35,822 nucleotides of DNA from Nocardioidaceae bacterium (GCA_013696015.1 JACCZI010000151.1:1-35822), one strand, 5' to 3'. Shown: positions 1 to 9,622, counted from the stretch's first letter. A program made the numbers and translations. Notes: a model not told the origin generated them from the sequence alone.

Positions 1-10
1 GCTCGTGGCT

Positions 11-150
11 GAGGCGAAAGGAGTGAGCGTGATGCTGGCGGTGCTGAGACGGCCTGGCGGTCACCGAGGTGGCCGAGAAGATGGGAGTGAGCCGGCAAAG
101 CCTGCACGGGCCGTGTGCTGGCGCTGAGGCGCCGGGGTAGCGTGAGCTTT
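11..150 (+). pseudogene. Remnant of an IS481/helix-turn-helix type transposase N-terminus (frameshifted)
   Basis: nt 29-49 read VMLAVLR; nt 48-107 in a shifted frame read DGLAVTEVAEKMGVSRQSLH, resembling the IS481-family N-terminal HTH (..AVLRDGLxVTEVAExxGVSRQxxHRW..). The frame breaks and a stop follows near nt 137. Confidence 0.55.
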
Positions 151-744
151 ATGCCGCCTGCCTTCCAGGCGCGGGTGCTGACACCGGGGTCCTGGGCCGA
201 TGTGGAGGCCCTGTTCGACCTCCCCGGCGGGTCCATTGTGCGTGGTTGCTGGTGCATGTTCTACCGCAGGAGCGGCAAGGTGTCGGTGACTGGCACCGCA
301 GCGGCCGACAACAAGCGACAGTTGTGGGAACTCGTCGGTACCGGTGTTGTCCCAGGTCTGGTCGGGTACGTCGACAAGGTACCGGCCGGCTGGATCAGCC
401 TTGGCCCGCGCGAAGACTTCGCAAAGCTCCGGCGGTCTCCGATCATGAAACCGGTGGATGACCGCGAGGTGTGGTCGATCATCTGCACATACGTGGCCAA
501 GTGCTACCGCGGTCAGGGCGTCCAGCACCGACTGCTCCAGGCGGCGATTCGCTGGGCGCGCGAGCAGGGCGTCGCGATACTGGAGTCCTATCCGGTCGAC
601 AAGCCGGAGCGCAGCCACGACGACTTCATGTTCTTCGGGTCTCGGAGCCTGTATGAGCGGGCAGGTTTCGTCGAGGTCGTACGCCGGTCACCCACGCGGG
701 TGGTCATGCGTCGGACACTTCGCCCCGAACGGCAACCAAGCTGA
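151..744 (+). CDS. GNAT family N-acetyltransferase
   Basis: ORF 115-744, probable start MPPAFQ at 151; CTYVAKCYRGQGVQHRLLQAAIRWAREQG resembles GNAT motif A; C-terminal SLYERAGFVEV is typical. Confidence 0.8.
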   Translation: MPPAFQARVLTPGSWADVEALFDLPGGSIVRGCWCMFYRRSGKVSVTGTAAADNKRQLWELVGTGVVPGLVGYVDKVPAGWISLGPREDFAKLRRSPIMKPVDDREVWSIICTYVAKCYRGQGVQHRLLQAAIRWAREQGVAILESYPVDKPERSHDDFMFFGSRSLYERAGFVEVVRRSPTRVVMRRTLRPERQPS

Positions 745-803
745 CTCCGGCACACTCGACGGGGGGCTTACCCCGTTTCCGGCGGACCGCTGTGGGCCGG
801 CGG

Positions 804-1478
804 CTATCGGTCGGCTGAGTGCCGGATGTCCCGGGAGACCAGCAGTGTGACCAGGCGTGAAACCACCATCGCGAGGTAGCCCACGCCCGCCACCTGCTCG
901 AGCATCACCAGCGCTCGGGCAAAGGGCGCTACGGGGACCACGTCGCTCAGTCCGGTGCTGGATAGCGTGGTGAAGCTCAAGAACAGCAGCTCCATCCAGG
1001 TCCTCGGCTCGCCGGGGTCGATGGCGGCGACGAAGCTCCCGGGATAGACCACCTGGCACCAGGTGTAGATATGCGCGAAGGCCCATGCCACCAAAGTGAA
1101 TGTCGCACCGACGGCGTAGAGCTCGTCGCGGGTGATCTCACGGTCGGCCACCATGTACGCGATCAAGGAGCCGGCCGTATAGAGATACAGCGCCGCCAAG
1201 AGCGCCTCGGCCCAGGGCACCAACCCCGCCGCCTCGGTCACCGCCTGCAGGATCAGGATTGTCATGGCGGGGACGGCGAGTGCGACGCTGATCCACACCG
1301 AGGCCGGCGAGTGGCCGACTGCCCATACCGCCAGCGCGAGGACAACGATGCCGACGGCGCTGAACATGGCTTGCTCGAGCGCGGTGTCCTCCATGAAGGG
1401 GAACGCGAGCACGCTGACCAGCTGGACGAAGAGGAGCACCGCTGACGGCTGTCGCCTTGCCCGGGCCCAGATGTTCAC
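804..1478 (-). CDS. Two-TM ion-channel-like membrane protein (Ion_trans_2-like) with atypical filter
   Basis: Several hydrophobic segments plus pore-like LLFLSFTTLSSTGLSDVVPV followed by a C-terminal TM; probable GTG start VNIWARARRQPS. Confidence 0.6.
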   Translation of the reverse strand: MNIWARARRQPSAVLLFVQLVSVLAFPFMEDTALEQAMFSAVGIVVLALAVWAVGHSPASVWISVALAVPAMTILILQAVTEAAGLVPWAEALLAALYLYTAGSLIAYMVADREITRDELYAVGATFTLVAWAFAHIYTWCQVVYPGSFVAAIDPGEPRTWMELLFLSFTTLSSTGLSDVVPVAPFARALVMLEQVAGVGYLAMVVSRLVTLLVSRDIRHSADR

Positions 1479-1585
1479 CGCACCATTCTGTCCACGTAAG
1501 GCACCTGATTTCGGGACCGCTGCGTCGCGACCATGCTGAGTCGTCGTGCCGCCCCAGCGCCGCTGCAACTGTGCTCCTGGCTGCG

Positions 1586-3079
1586 ATGGACTGGATGCCG
1601 CCTTACCGTAGCCGGATGCGCAGCGAGCCCACCCCTGAGACGGTACGTCCGCTGGAACCGGTCGGCGGTGACCTTCGCGCCCTCTTGGGTACGGTCTCCG
1701 ACTTCGTCACCGACGTCGTCGACGGACTGGCTGACGCGCCAGCGTCGGACGCGACCGGAGTTGCGGATCTGCTGGCGGATCGGTCGTTGCGCCAGCCACC
1801 GCCCGAGGACGGGCGTCCGCTGGCCGAGCTGCTCGACGTGCTGACAGGTGCCGCTGCCAAGGGACTGAACCCGGCGAGCCCCGGCTACCTCGCCTTCATC
1901 CCGGGCAGCGGGCTGGTGAGTGCGGCAGTGGCTGACCTGATCGTCGGCGTGCTCAACCGTTACACCGGGCTTGCATTCCCTGCTCCCGGCCTCGTCGCGA
2001 TGGAAGCCGACCTGCTGCGCTGGCTCGCAGAGCTGTTCGGCCTGCCGGCGCAAGCCAGGGGAATCCTGACCAGCGGTGGCTCCCTGGCCACCCTGTCTGC
2101 GCTGATTACCGCCCGCCAGGCTCGGCTGCCGGCGAACTTTCTCGCCGGCACGATGTACGTCAGCGAGCAGGCGCACCAGTCAGCCGCCAAGGCGCTGCGG
2201 CTCGCCGGCTTCCCGTCGAGCGCGCTTCGGGTGGTTCCGGTCGACAGCGGTGGTCTGCGGATGGACGTCGACGCGTTGTGTGCTGCGGTGCACACCGACC
2301 GGGCGGCCGGGCTGCAACCGTTCTGCGTAGTAGTGACCGCGGGGACGACCAACACCGGGAGCATTGACCCGCTGCCGGCGATCGCCGATGTTGCCGCGCA
2401 CGAGGGTTTGTGGCTGCATGTAGACGCGGCGTACGGCGGCTTCTTCCAGCTCACCGAGCGCGGCCGACAACGTCTGCGCGGCATCGAACGGGCCGACTCC
2501 CTCGTCGTCGACGCGCACAAGGGCCTGTTCCTGCCGTTCGGGACCGGCTGCCTGCTGGTGCGCGACGGCGAGCTGCTCCGCGAGGCGCACAGCGGGCCAG
2601 CGGCCGACTACCTGCAGGACATCACAGACAGCGACCTACCGAACTTCGCCGAGTTCGGCCCGGAACTGACCCGAGACTTCCGGGGCCTTCGCCTGTGGCT
2701 GCCGCTGCATCTGCACGGGGTGGCAGCATTCCGGGCAGCTCTGGACGAGAAACTGGACCTCGCCGAGCTGGCGTACGACGAGCTGGTGGAGCACCCCCAC
2801 CTCCGCGTGCTGCATCGCCCGGAGCTGTCAACGATCGCCGTGCGCTGTCAACTACCCGATCGGAGCGGTTCTGATGGGGACATCGCCACTGCCGAACTAC
2901 TCCGTCGGGTCAATGCAGAGCAGCGCGTCTTCATGTCCAGCACCCGCATAGGCGGGCGGTACTACGCCCGGATCTGTGTGCTCAACCACCGCACCGACAG
3001 GTCCCGGGTGACAGAGGCCATCCAAGCGATTGGTCATCATGCATCCGCGCTCGCAGCACGGTCACCGCGCGAGACGTGA
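1586..3079 (+). CDS. Pyridoxal-phosphate-dependent amino-acid decarboxylase (aromatic-L-amino-acid decarboxylase-like)
   Basis: LHVDAAYGG and VVDAHKGLFLPFGTGCLLVRDG (PLP lysine) motifs, GILTSGGSLATLSAL; full-length group II decarboxylase layout. Confidence 0.88.
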   Translation: MDWMPPYRSRMRSEPTPETVRPLEPVGGDLRALLGTVSDFVTDVVDGLADAPASDATGVADLLADRSLRQPPPEDGRPLAELLDVLTGAAAKGLNPASPGYLAFIPGSGLVSAAVADLIVGVLNRYTGLAFPAPGLVAMEADLLRWLAELFGLPAQARGILTSGGSLATLSALITARQARLPANFLAGTMYVSEQAHQSAAKALRLAGFPSSALRVVPVDSGGLRMDVDALCAAVHTDRAAGLQPFCVVVTAGTTNTGSIDPLPAIADVAAHEGLWLHVDAAYGGFFQLTERGRQRLRGIERADSLVVDAHKGLFLPFGTGCLLVRDGELLREAHSGPAADYLQDITDSDLPNFAEFGPELTRDFRGLRLWLPLHLHGVAAFRAALDEKLDLAELAYDELVEHPHLRVLHRPELSTIAVRCQLPDRSGSDGDIATAELLRRVNAEQRVFMSSTRIGGRYYARICVLNHRTDRSRVTEAIQAIGHHASALAARSPRET

Positions 3080-3116
3080 CCCTGCCTCACGGGCAACCTT
3101 GAAGGTGGGCGAAAGC

Positions 3117-4778
3117 TCAGCGTTCGACAACCACCCGCTGGTTGGGCACGCAGTGCGTCATCGTCAGGCCCTCGACGTCGCGGGGACCGTTCTTTCCGAG
3201 GTTGCTGAGCCGCTCCCGCTCGTGCTCGGACAGCGTCTGGCTCGCCAACGGCTCGAGTGAGCGCACGTCGTCCGCGCTGATGCCCAGCCCGTCACCGACA
3301 CGTTGCCCGAGCTCGTCCTCGACCATGAAGAAGTGCCAGACCATGCGCTCCTGCACGTCGCGAGAGGCCTGCGAGATCAGCGTGACGAAGTTGTCGACGA
3401 GGTCGTCACGCTCCCAGCTCTCCATCAGGCGGAACCGCTGCCCGGCCTGCGTGTAGTCGTTGGTCCGCGGGAGCCGCTGGCGGGTCAGCCGGCCGCGGAC
3501 CTCCGGGCCTTGCTCATCGTGCGTCAGGTACGCCCCCTCACGCAGGCCACCGGTGATCGAGGGCTCGTAGTTCACGTGTGGGTTCTGGTCGTCACCCAGA
3601 TCGACGCCGTACGCCATCTGGCCGCCGCGCTGGTTCGTAGCGACCGGGGCATGCTTGGCCGAGTTCACCGGCAGCTGCTGGTAGTTGGGGCCGACGCGGT
3701 AGCGCTGGGTGTCGCTGTAGCTGAACGTACGACCGACCAGCATCTTGTCATCGGAGAAGTCCAGCCCATCGACGAGCACCCCGGTGCCGAAGGCGATCTG
3801 CTCATTCTCGTTGTGGTGATCGCTGACGTTGCTGTTCAGCACCATTGTCCCGACCTTGCGCGGTGGAAAGTCCTGCTCCGGCCAGGTCTTCGTGTCGTCG
3901 AGTGGGTCGAAGTCGAGCTCGGGGTGCTCGTCGTCGCTCATCATCTGGACGACGAGGTCCCATCTCGGGTAGTCACCCGCCTCGATGGACTCGTACAGGT
4001 CCTTCGACGCGTGCCCCAGGTCGGTGGCCTGGATGTTCCCGGCGTCCGCTTCGGTGAGGCTTTTGACGCCCTGCGCTGGCAGCCAGTGGTACTTCACGAG
4101 GTGCGTGTCGCCGTCGGCGTTGACCCACTTGTACGTGTTGACCCCGAACCCCTGCATGTGGCGGTAGTTCGCGGGGAGGCCGCGGGGGCTGAACAGGTTC
4201 ATGAGCATGTGCATCGACTCCGGTGTCTGCGACATGAAGTCGAAGATCCGGGCCGGCTCCTGGCGGAACGTTGCCGGATCCGGTTTCAGCGAGTGGATGA
4301 CATCGGGGAACTTGACGGCGTCGCGGATGAAGAAGACGGCCAGGTTGTTGCCAACCAGGTCCCAGTTGCCGTCCTCGGTGTAGAACTTGACCGCAAAGCC
4401 CCGCGGGTCACGGGCCGCCTCTGATGAATCGCGGCCGCCGATCACGGTCGAGAACCGGATCGCCAGGTCGGTGCGCTTGCCTGCCGTCGCGAAGATCTTT
4501 GCCCGGGTGTAGCGCTCGATCGGCTCGTCGCCCCACTGGCCGGTCGCCTCGAAGTAGCCGTACGCCACCGCGCCACGCGCATGCACGACGCGCTCGGGGA
4601 TGCGTTCGCGATCAAAGTGGCTGATCTTCTCGAGGAAGTGGTAGTTCTCCAGCGTCGCCGGTCCGCGGGATCCGACCGTGCGCTGGTTCTGGTTGTCGTA
4701 GATGGGGTGTCCCTGCCGGTCGGTCAGGACGGTCCGGTCGTCGCCGGGTGCAGGTGACTGGCTGGCCACGTCGGTCAT
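3117..4778 (-). CDS. katA: Catalase (heme, monofunctional)
   Basis: [80 protein letters not shown]. Confidence 0.97.
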   Translation of the reverse strand: MTDVASQSPAPGDDRTVLTDRQGHPIYDNQNQRTVGSRGPATLENYHFLEKISHFDRERIPERVVHARGAVAYGYFEATGQWGDEPIERYTRAKIFATAGKRTDLAIRFSTVIGGRDSSEAARDPRGFAVKFYTEDGNWDLVGNNLAVFFIRDAVKFPDVIHSLKPDPATFRQEPARIFDFMSQTPESMHMLMNLFSPRGLPANYRHMQGFGVNTYKWVNADGDTHLVKYHWLPAQGVKSLTEADAGNIQATDLGHASKDLYESIEAGDYPRWDLVVQMMSDDEHPELDFDPLDDTKTWPEQDFPPRKVGTMVLNSNVSDHHNENEQIAFGTGVLVDGLDFSDDKMLVGRTFSYSDTQRYRVGPNYQQLPVNSAKHAPVATNQRGGQMAYGVDLGDDQNPHVNYEPSITGGLREGAYLTHDEQGPEVRGRLTRQRLPRTNDYTQAGQRFRLMESWERDDLVDNFVTLISQASRDVQERMVWHFFMVEDELGQRVGDGLGISADDVRSLEPLASQTLSEHERERLSNLGKNGPRDVEGLTMTHCVPNQRVVVER

Positions 4779-4932
4779 CGGGTTCCTCTCGCTGTTCAGG
4801 GACGTTCTGGCGGTGCGATGTCCATCGTCTTGCAGTCCAGCAGACCCTTCTGGAGCGAGTCAACATGGCCTCTGGTCGGACGCGGCGCCGATTGCAGCCC
4901 ACAATCAACACCAATTCGCGGGTGGTCGTAGA

Positions 4933-5556
4933 TCAGGTCGATCTAGTTCGTTTCGACCGTCGGGTCAGCCGTAGGTACGGACCCGGGCGGACCGCATCCA
5001 GGTAGCCGCCTGCGACCGGACGGGCCTCGAAGTGCAGGTGGCAGCCGTCCGGCGAGCCGGCGTCAGAGGCCCGCGCGATGCGCTGTCCACGCTGAACCCG
5101 GTCGCCGGGGGATACGAAGACGCGTCGGGTGTGGCCGATCACGATGTCGACGTCGTGGCGGAAGTTGCGCAACCGGAACGCATGCCGCCCGTACGCCGAC
5201 CCCAGCGCCCCCGGCGACCTTGGTTGCACGACCCGGCCCGCCATGCCGGCGTCGAGCCGGTTGCCGCAGCGCATCGCGATGTCGAGCCCGTGGTGAAACC
5301 CGCGATCGCCTTCACAGCGAGAGCTTGGGGGATAGAACGGGGCCCGGGTGCAGCCGTACGGGATCATCTTGCGATGTGCCCCGGTGAACCAGGGTGAGCC
5401 GTAGTGGTGCTTGTCGTGCACGTAGAAGCGGTCACGAGTCGGCGACCAATCGCTGCCGAGCTGCGGCCGGCTGTCCGCTGCCGATACCGGCACCGGAACC
5501 GCGAGCACCGCGGTCACCAGCCAGAGCACCACGAGCCATGCTTCGTTGCGCCTCAT
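4933..5556 (-). CDS. Secreted M23 (LytM-type) peptidase-like protein
   Basis: Signal peptide MRRNEAWLVVLWLVTAVLAVPVPVSA; HHGLDIAMRCGNRLDAGMAGRVV ... VSPGDRVQRGQRIARASDAGSPDGCHLHFEARP. Confidence 0.85.
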   Translation of the reverse strand: MRRNEAWLVVLWLVTAVLAVPVPVSAADSRPQLGSDWSPTRDRFYVHDKHHYGSPWFTGAHRKMIPYGCTRAPFYPPSSRCEGDRGFHHGLDIAMRCGNRLDAGMAGRVVQPRSPGALGSAYGRHAFRLRNFRHDVDIVIGHTRRVFVSPGDRVQRGQRIARASDAGSPDGCHLHFEARPVAGGYLDAVRPGPYLRLTRRSKRTRST

Positions 5557-5568
5557 GGCTCCACGAGC

Positions 5569-7008
5569 TCAGACCGGCCGAGTCGTCTTGCCGTGCGCCG
5601 GCCGGGCCTTGTGCAGCTCGCCGAGGAAGAGTGACGCCCAGTGGCCGATGTCGTGCTCCGCGACCTGGCGTCGCATCGCCCGCATCCGCCGGCTCAGCTC
5701 GCGGGGACTGGCCTGCAGGGCCGCCAACAGGGCTGCCTTCAGGCCGTTGATGTCGTACGGGTTGACCAGGTACGCCTGCCTCAGCTCGTCGGCCGCTCCG
5801 GCGAACTCGCTGAGCACCAGCGCACCGTCGTCGGTGTAGCGGCACGCGACGTACTCCTTGGCCACAAGGTTCATCCCGTCCCGCAGCGGCGTCACGACCA
5901 TGACGTCAGCCGCCCGGTACAGCGCCGCCATCTCATCACGCGAGTACGACGTGTGCAGGTAGGTGATCGGCGGCTGCCCGATGCGACCGACGGCGCCGTT
6001 GATGCGGCCCACCAGACGTTCGATGTCATCACGCAGCACGCGGTACTGCTCGACGCGCTCCCTCGAGGGCGTGGCCACCTGCACGAAGGCCGCCTCGTCG
6101 AGGTCGACCCGGCCGTCGGAAAGCAGCTCACCGAACGCCCGGAGGCGCTGGGGCATGCCCTTGGTGTAGTCGAGGCGGTCCACCCCGAGCAGCAGGTGAC
6201 GTGGGTTACCGAGGTCGGAGCGGATCTGCCGAGCACGGGCCTCGGTCTGCGGTCTGCGGGCAAGCTCCTCCAGGCCGCTGGCGTCAATCGAGATCGGGAA
6301 CGAGCGCACGGTCACCGTCCGCCCGTCGGGGAGGTAGACGGCGTCGCGATGCGTCTTGTGGCCGACCCGCTGGCGGACCAGGCGAACGAAGTTCGCCGCA
6401 GCGCCTGGCAACTGAAAGCCGATCAGGTCGGCGCCCAGCAGACCCTCGAGGATCTGACGCCGCCACGGAAGCTGCTGGAACAGCTCGGTCGGAGGGAACG
6501 GGATGTGCAGGAAGAACCCGATCCGCAGGTCGGGTCGCTGGGCGCGCAGCATCGCCGGCACCAGCTGCAGCTGGTAGTCCTGCACCCACACGACGGCACC
6601 CGGCTCGGCAACACCGGCAGCGGCGTCCGCGAAGCGCTGGTTGACGGTGACGTACGAGTCCCACCAGTGCCGGTGGAACGCCGGCGGCGCCACAACGTCG
6701 TGATAGAGCGGCCACAGCGTCGCGTTGGCGAATCCCTCGTAGTAGGACTCGATGTCCGCGGTGCTCAACGGCACTGGGACGAGCGTCAGGCCAGCGTCGA
6801 CGAATGGGTCCAGGGACTGGTCCGCCGCGCCATGCCAACCGACCCACGCGCCGTGATTGGAGTGCATAACGGGCTCGAGGGCCGTGACCAGCCCTCCGGG
6901 GGAGCGCTGCCAGAAGGCAGAGCCGTCGTCGCCCCGCACCTGGTCGACCGGAAGCCGGTTGGCGACGACCACCAGTCCCGCCGTCGAGGTGGTCGGACGA
7001 TCGTTCAT
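5569..7008 (-). CDS. otsA: Trehalose-6-phosphate synthase (GT20)
   Basis: [87 protein letters not shown]. Confidence 0.96.
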   Translation of the reverse strand: MNDRPTTSTAGLVVVANRLPVDQVRGDDGSAFWQRSPGGLVTALEPVMHSNHGAWVGWHGAADQSLDPFVDAGLTLVPVPLSTADIESYYEGFANATLWPLYHDVVAPPAFHRHWWDSYVTVNQRFADAAAGVAEPGAVVWVQDYQLQLVPAMLRAQRPDLRIGFFLHIPFPPTELFQQLPWRRQILEGLLGADLIGFQLPGAAANFVRLVRQRVGHKTHRDAVYLPDGRTVTVRSFPISIDASGLEELARRPQTEARARQIRSDLGNPRHLLLGVDRLDYTKGMPQRLRAFGELLSDGRVDLDEAAFVQVATPSRERVEQYRVLRDDIERLVGRINGAVGRIGQPPITYLHTSYSRDEMAALYRAADVMVVTPLRDGMNLVAKEYVACRYTDDGALVLSEFAGAADELRQAYLVNPYDINGLKAALLAALQASPRELSRRMRAMRRQVAEHDIGHWASLFLGELHKARPAHGKTTRPV

Positions 7009-7094
7009 GACGCGGGGACCTCCGCAGATTGCGTGTGTCGACCTTAGCCAGCCCGCGTTTCCCGCTGGCGGCACGCCGCTGGCTGCCAGGTCGA

Positions 7095-7122
7095 ATGACA
7101 TGGCTGTTCTTTCTCCTACGAT
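7095..7122 (+). promoter_or_regulatory. Predicted promoter ATGACA-N16-TACGAT for the DUF3263 gene (leaderless arrangement)
   Basis: -35-like ATGACA at 7095-7100, -10-like TACGAT at 7117-7122, candidate ATG at 7130 (7 nt after the -10). Confidence 0.4.
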
Positions 7123-7129
7123 GAGCCTT

Positions 7130-7420
7130 ATGGACGCCGCCAACCTGGCCCGCTCGGGATCCGCCACCGGCGAGCTGTCCGATCGCGACCAACGGATCCT
7201 GGAGTTCGAGCGGCAGTGGTGGCGCCACGCCGGGGCAAAGGAGTCCGCGATCCGTGAGGCGTTCGACATGTCGGCCACCCGCTACTACCAGGTGCTGAAT
7301 GCCCTCATCGACGCTCAGGACGCCCTGGCGTTCGACCCGTTGCTCGTGAAGCGGTTGCGGCGGCTGCGCGCCGCCCGGCAACGGGCCCGCTCGGCCCGCC
7401 GTCTGGGTTTCGAGGTCTGA
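7130..7420 (+). CDS. DUF3263 family protein
   Basis: [65 protein letters not shown] matches the DUF3263 pattern; alternative start 7121. Confidence 0.8.
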   Translation: MDAANLARSGSATGELSDRDQRILEFERQWWRHAGAKESAIREAFDMSATRYYQVLNALIDAQDALAFDPLLVKRLRRLRAARQRARSARRLGFEV

Positions 7421-7421
7421 C

Positions 7422-7988
7422 TTGGCTACCGATGAGGGCAGCGACGCGGGTCAGGCCCGACATCGAGACCGAGGCGTTGTGCTGCCGTCGTGGCTGGCGG
7501 TCGCCAGCCTGGTCGCAGTCGCGGTGGCGATGCTGGTCTTCTTTGTGACGGGCAGTCCCGATGATCCGGCGCCGTCGACGCGGCCGGTGTCCGTGAACAC
7601 CGACAGCTCCCCCAACGACAGGCCTGGCCGGCGGGCCAACGACCATCAGCAGAAGCCGGACCGAACACACCCCCCGTCGAAGCAGCAGGGGAAGAAACAG
7701 CGCGATCCGCAACGACAATCCCCGCAGGCGTACGTCGAGGTGTACAACAACTCGGCGGTCTCCGGCCTTGCCGCTCAGACCGCCAGCGAGCTGCAGGACG
7801 GGGGATGGAATGTCCTCGCCACCGACAACTGGTACGGCGTCATTCCCGAGTCCACCGTCTACTACCCGGACGGGCTGCGCGGCCAGGCCCGGCTCCTGGC
7901 GCGTGATCTCGGCATCGTCAGGATGATGCCGGCGGTCAGCCCGATGAGCTTCGACCGGCTGACCGTGATTCTGACCTCCGCGACATGA
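7422..7988 (+). CDS. LytR C-terminal domain protein with single N-terminal TM
   Basis: TM VVLPSWLAVASLVAVAVAMLVFFVTG, linker, then VEVYNNSAVSGLAAQTASELQDGGWNVLATDNW...TVYYPDGLRGQARLLARDLG (LytR_C); TTG start. Confidence 0.8.
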   Translation: MATDEGSDAGQARHRDRGVVLPSWLAVASLVAVAVAMLVFFVTGSPDDPAPSTRPVSVNTDSSPNDRPGRRANDHQQKPDRTHPPSKQQGKKQRDPQRQSPQAYVEVYNNSAVSGLAAQTASELQDGGWNVLATDNWYGVIPESTVYYPDGLRGQARLLARDLGIVRMMPAVSPMSFDRLTVILTSAT

Positions 7989-8815
7989 GCCCCGCTCCGC
8001 CCCTTCGCGGGGCGGCGCGGCAGGGGTGGGACTCGCTGCTCGCGGATCCCACCCAGGCGTTGCTCGCCTTCGACTTCGACGGCACGCTGTCCCCGATAGT
8101 CGACGACCCGGAACGCGCGTACGCGCACCCTGACGTGATCGCGGTGCTGGGTCGGTTGGGCACCGTGGTGGGAGCGGTTGCGGTCGTCACCGGTCGGCCG
8201 GTGGCCAGCGTGCTGAGGTTGGCCGAGCCCGCCGGCGTGCCGGGGCTCGAGTCGCTGGTCGTCCTCGGGCAGTACGGCATCGAGCGGTGGGACGCGGCCA
8301 CCGGCGAGTTCGCCGCTCCGCCCCCGCCCGGGGAGATCGCGCGGGTGCGCGACGCGTTGCCCGGGCTGCTCGCGGACCTCGACCTGGCGGCGGCGCGAAT
8401 CGAGGACAAGGGTCGCGCCGTGGCGGTCCACGTGCGGACGTCTGCGAACCCGGTCGCGGCGCTCGAACGGCTACGGGTGCCGCTCGCGCTGCTGGCTGCC
8501 GAGCACGGACTGATTCTCGAGCCGGGTCGGTTGGTTCTCGAGATGCGTCCCCCCGGCATGGACAAGGGCCAGGCGCTGCTGTTGCTCGTGGCCGAACGTC
8601 GGGTGTCGACCGTCGTGTACGCAGGCGACGATCTCGGCGACCTCGCCGCGTACGACGCGGTGGATGCGTGGCGAGGCGAGGGCAGGACCGGTCTGCTCAT
8701 CTGCTCGGCATCGGCGGAGCAGGATGCGCTCAGCAGGAGGGCCGACGTCGTCGTCCCCGGGCCTGACGGTCTCGTCCGATGGCTGGCGGAGTTGGCGGAT
8801 CAGCTGGGCGTGTGA
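7985..8815 (+). CDS. otsB: Trehalose-6-phosphate phosphatase
   Basis: LLAFDFDGTLSPIVDDPERA (HAD motif I), VVTGRPVAS, VVYAGDDLGDLAAYDAV; ATG overlaps upstream stop (ATGA). Confidence 0.93.
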   Translation: MSPAPPLRGAARQGWDSLLADPTQALLAFDFDGTLSPIVDDPERAYAHPDVIAVLGRLGTVVGAVAVVTGRPVASVLRLAEPAGVPGLESLVVLGQYGIERWDAATGEFAAPPPPGEIARVRDALPGLLADLDLAAARIEDKGRAVAVHVRTSANPVAALERLRVPLALLAAEHGLILEPGRLVLEMRPPGMDKGQALLLLVAERRVSTVVYAGDDLGDLAAYDAVDAWRGEGRTGLLICSASAEQDALSRRADVVVPGPDGLVRWLAELADQLGV

Positions 8816-9273
8816 GCAGCGCGGCGCTGCCGCGTCCTGAGGGCGTAGCCACCGGCGCGTAGTCCGGCGTGGACCTCGAAAGCGTTGCCGGTAGCGGTGT
8901 CACCGGTCAGGATCCTGCTCATCAGCATCGCGACGACGTAGAGCGGGACGAACAACGGGCCGAGCACCGCCCACTGAGTGCTGTGCCGGGCCTCGTGCCT
9001 GCGCAGGTCCGGCCGCTTCCGCAGCTCTGTTGCGCAGTGGCGGGTCAGCAGCACGTTGCCGACCGTGAACGGGCGGCGTCGGGCGATGCCCTCGTATCGC
9101 GTCGCGGTCCAGATCCCGTCGGCCTGGCGGTCGAGCTCGGCATGTCCGCTTCGGGCTATCAACAGCCCGGCCGGTGTGGCGCCGTTGAGCCAGTTGAGCA
9201 CCTCGCGCAGCCGCTGCCCTGGCGTCACGCGGCCAGCATCGCAGGTCGCGCAGGTCGTACGCTGGGTGGTCAT
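8800..9273 (-). CDS. Small uncharacterised protein with HEARH motif and one TM (putative minimal metalloprotease-like)
   Basis: RRHEARHSTQWAVLGPLFVPLYVVAMLMSRIL...NAFEVHAGLRAGGY; start ATG 9273 or GTG near 9230. Confidence 0.55.
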   Translation of the reverse strand: MTTQRTTCATCDAGRVTPGQRLREVLNWLNGATPAGLLIARSGHAELDRQADGIWTATRYEGIARRRPFTVGNVLLTRHCATELRKRPDLRRHEARHSTQWAVLGPLFVPLYVVAMLMSRILTGDTATGNAFEVHAGLRAGGYALRTRQRRAAHTPS

Positions 9274-9553
9274 GAGTGTCACCGTTCGGATCCCGACGAT
9301 CTTGCGCACGTACACGGGCGGTGCCGCCGCCGTCGACCTCGAGGGCGCCGGGCACTCAGTGGCGGCGCTGCTCGACTCTCTTGACGCGGCGCACCCCGGG
9401 GTCAGGGGACGCATCGTCGACGAGCGGGGCGAGCTGCGGAGGTTCGTCAATGTGTATGTCGGCAACGACGACGTGCGTTTCGCCCAGGGCTTGCAGACAT
9501 CCGTGCCGGAGGGTGCGACGGTGTCGATCATCCCCGCCGTGGCGGGTGGCTGA
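9272..9553 (+). CDS. CysO/MoaD/ThiS-family ubiquitin-like sulfur carrier protein
   Basis: MSVTVRIPTILRTYTGG...RRFVNVYVGNDDVRFAQGLQTSVPEGATVSIIPAVAGG ends in the diagnostic GG; closely resembles the M. tuberculosis CysO sequence as remembered. Confidence 0.9.
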   Translation: MSVTVRIPTILRTYTGGAAAVDLEGAGHSVAALLDSLDAAHPGVRGRIVDERGELRRFVNVYVGNDDVRFAQGLQTSVPEGATVSIIPAVAGG

Positions 9554-9588
9554 GCAGGGCGCGGCCGCAAGGCTCGGGGGATGTCCCG

Positions 9589-9615
9589 CTTGCACTCGCC
9601 GGTGTCGAGTGCTAA
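9589..9615. promoter_or_regulatory. CIRCE operator 1 (HrcA site)
   Basis: CTTGCACTC-gccggtgtc(N9)-GAGTGCTAA versus consensus TTAGCACTC-N9-GAGTGCTAA. Confidence 0.85.
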
Positions 9616-9622
9616 ACACGTA

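Noticed and set aside
3303-4424. 373-aa plus-strand ORF opposite katA
   Set aside because: Antisense shadow ORF of a clear catalase gene.
5641-7047. 468-aa plus-strand ORF opposite otsA
   Set aside because: Antisense shadow of otsA; no domain signature.
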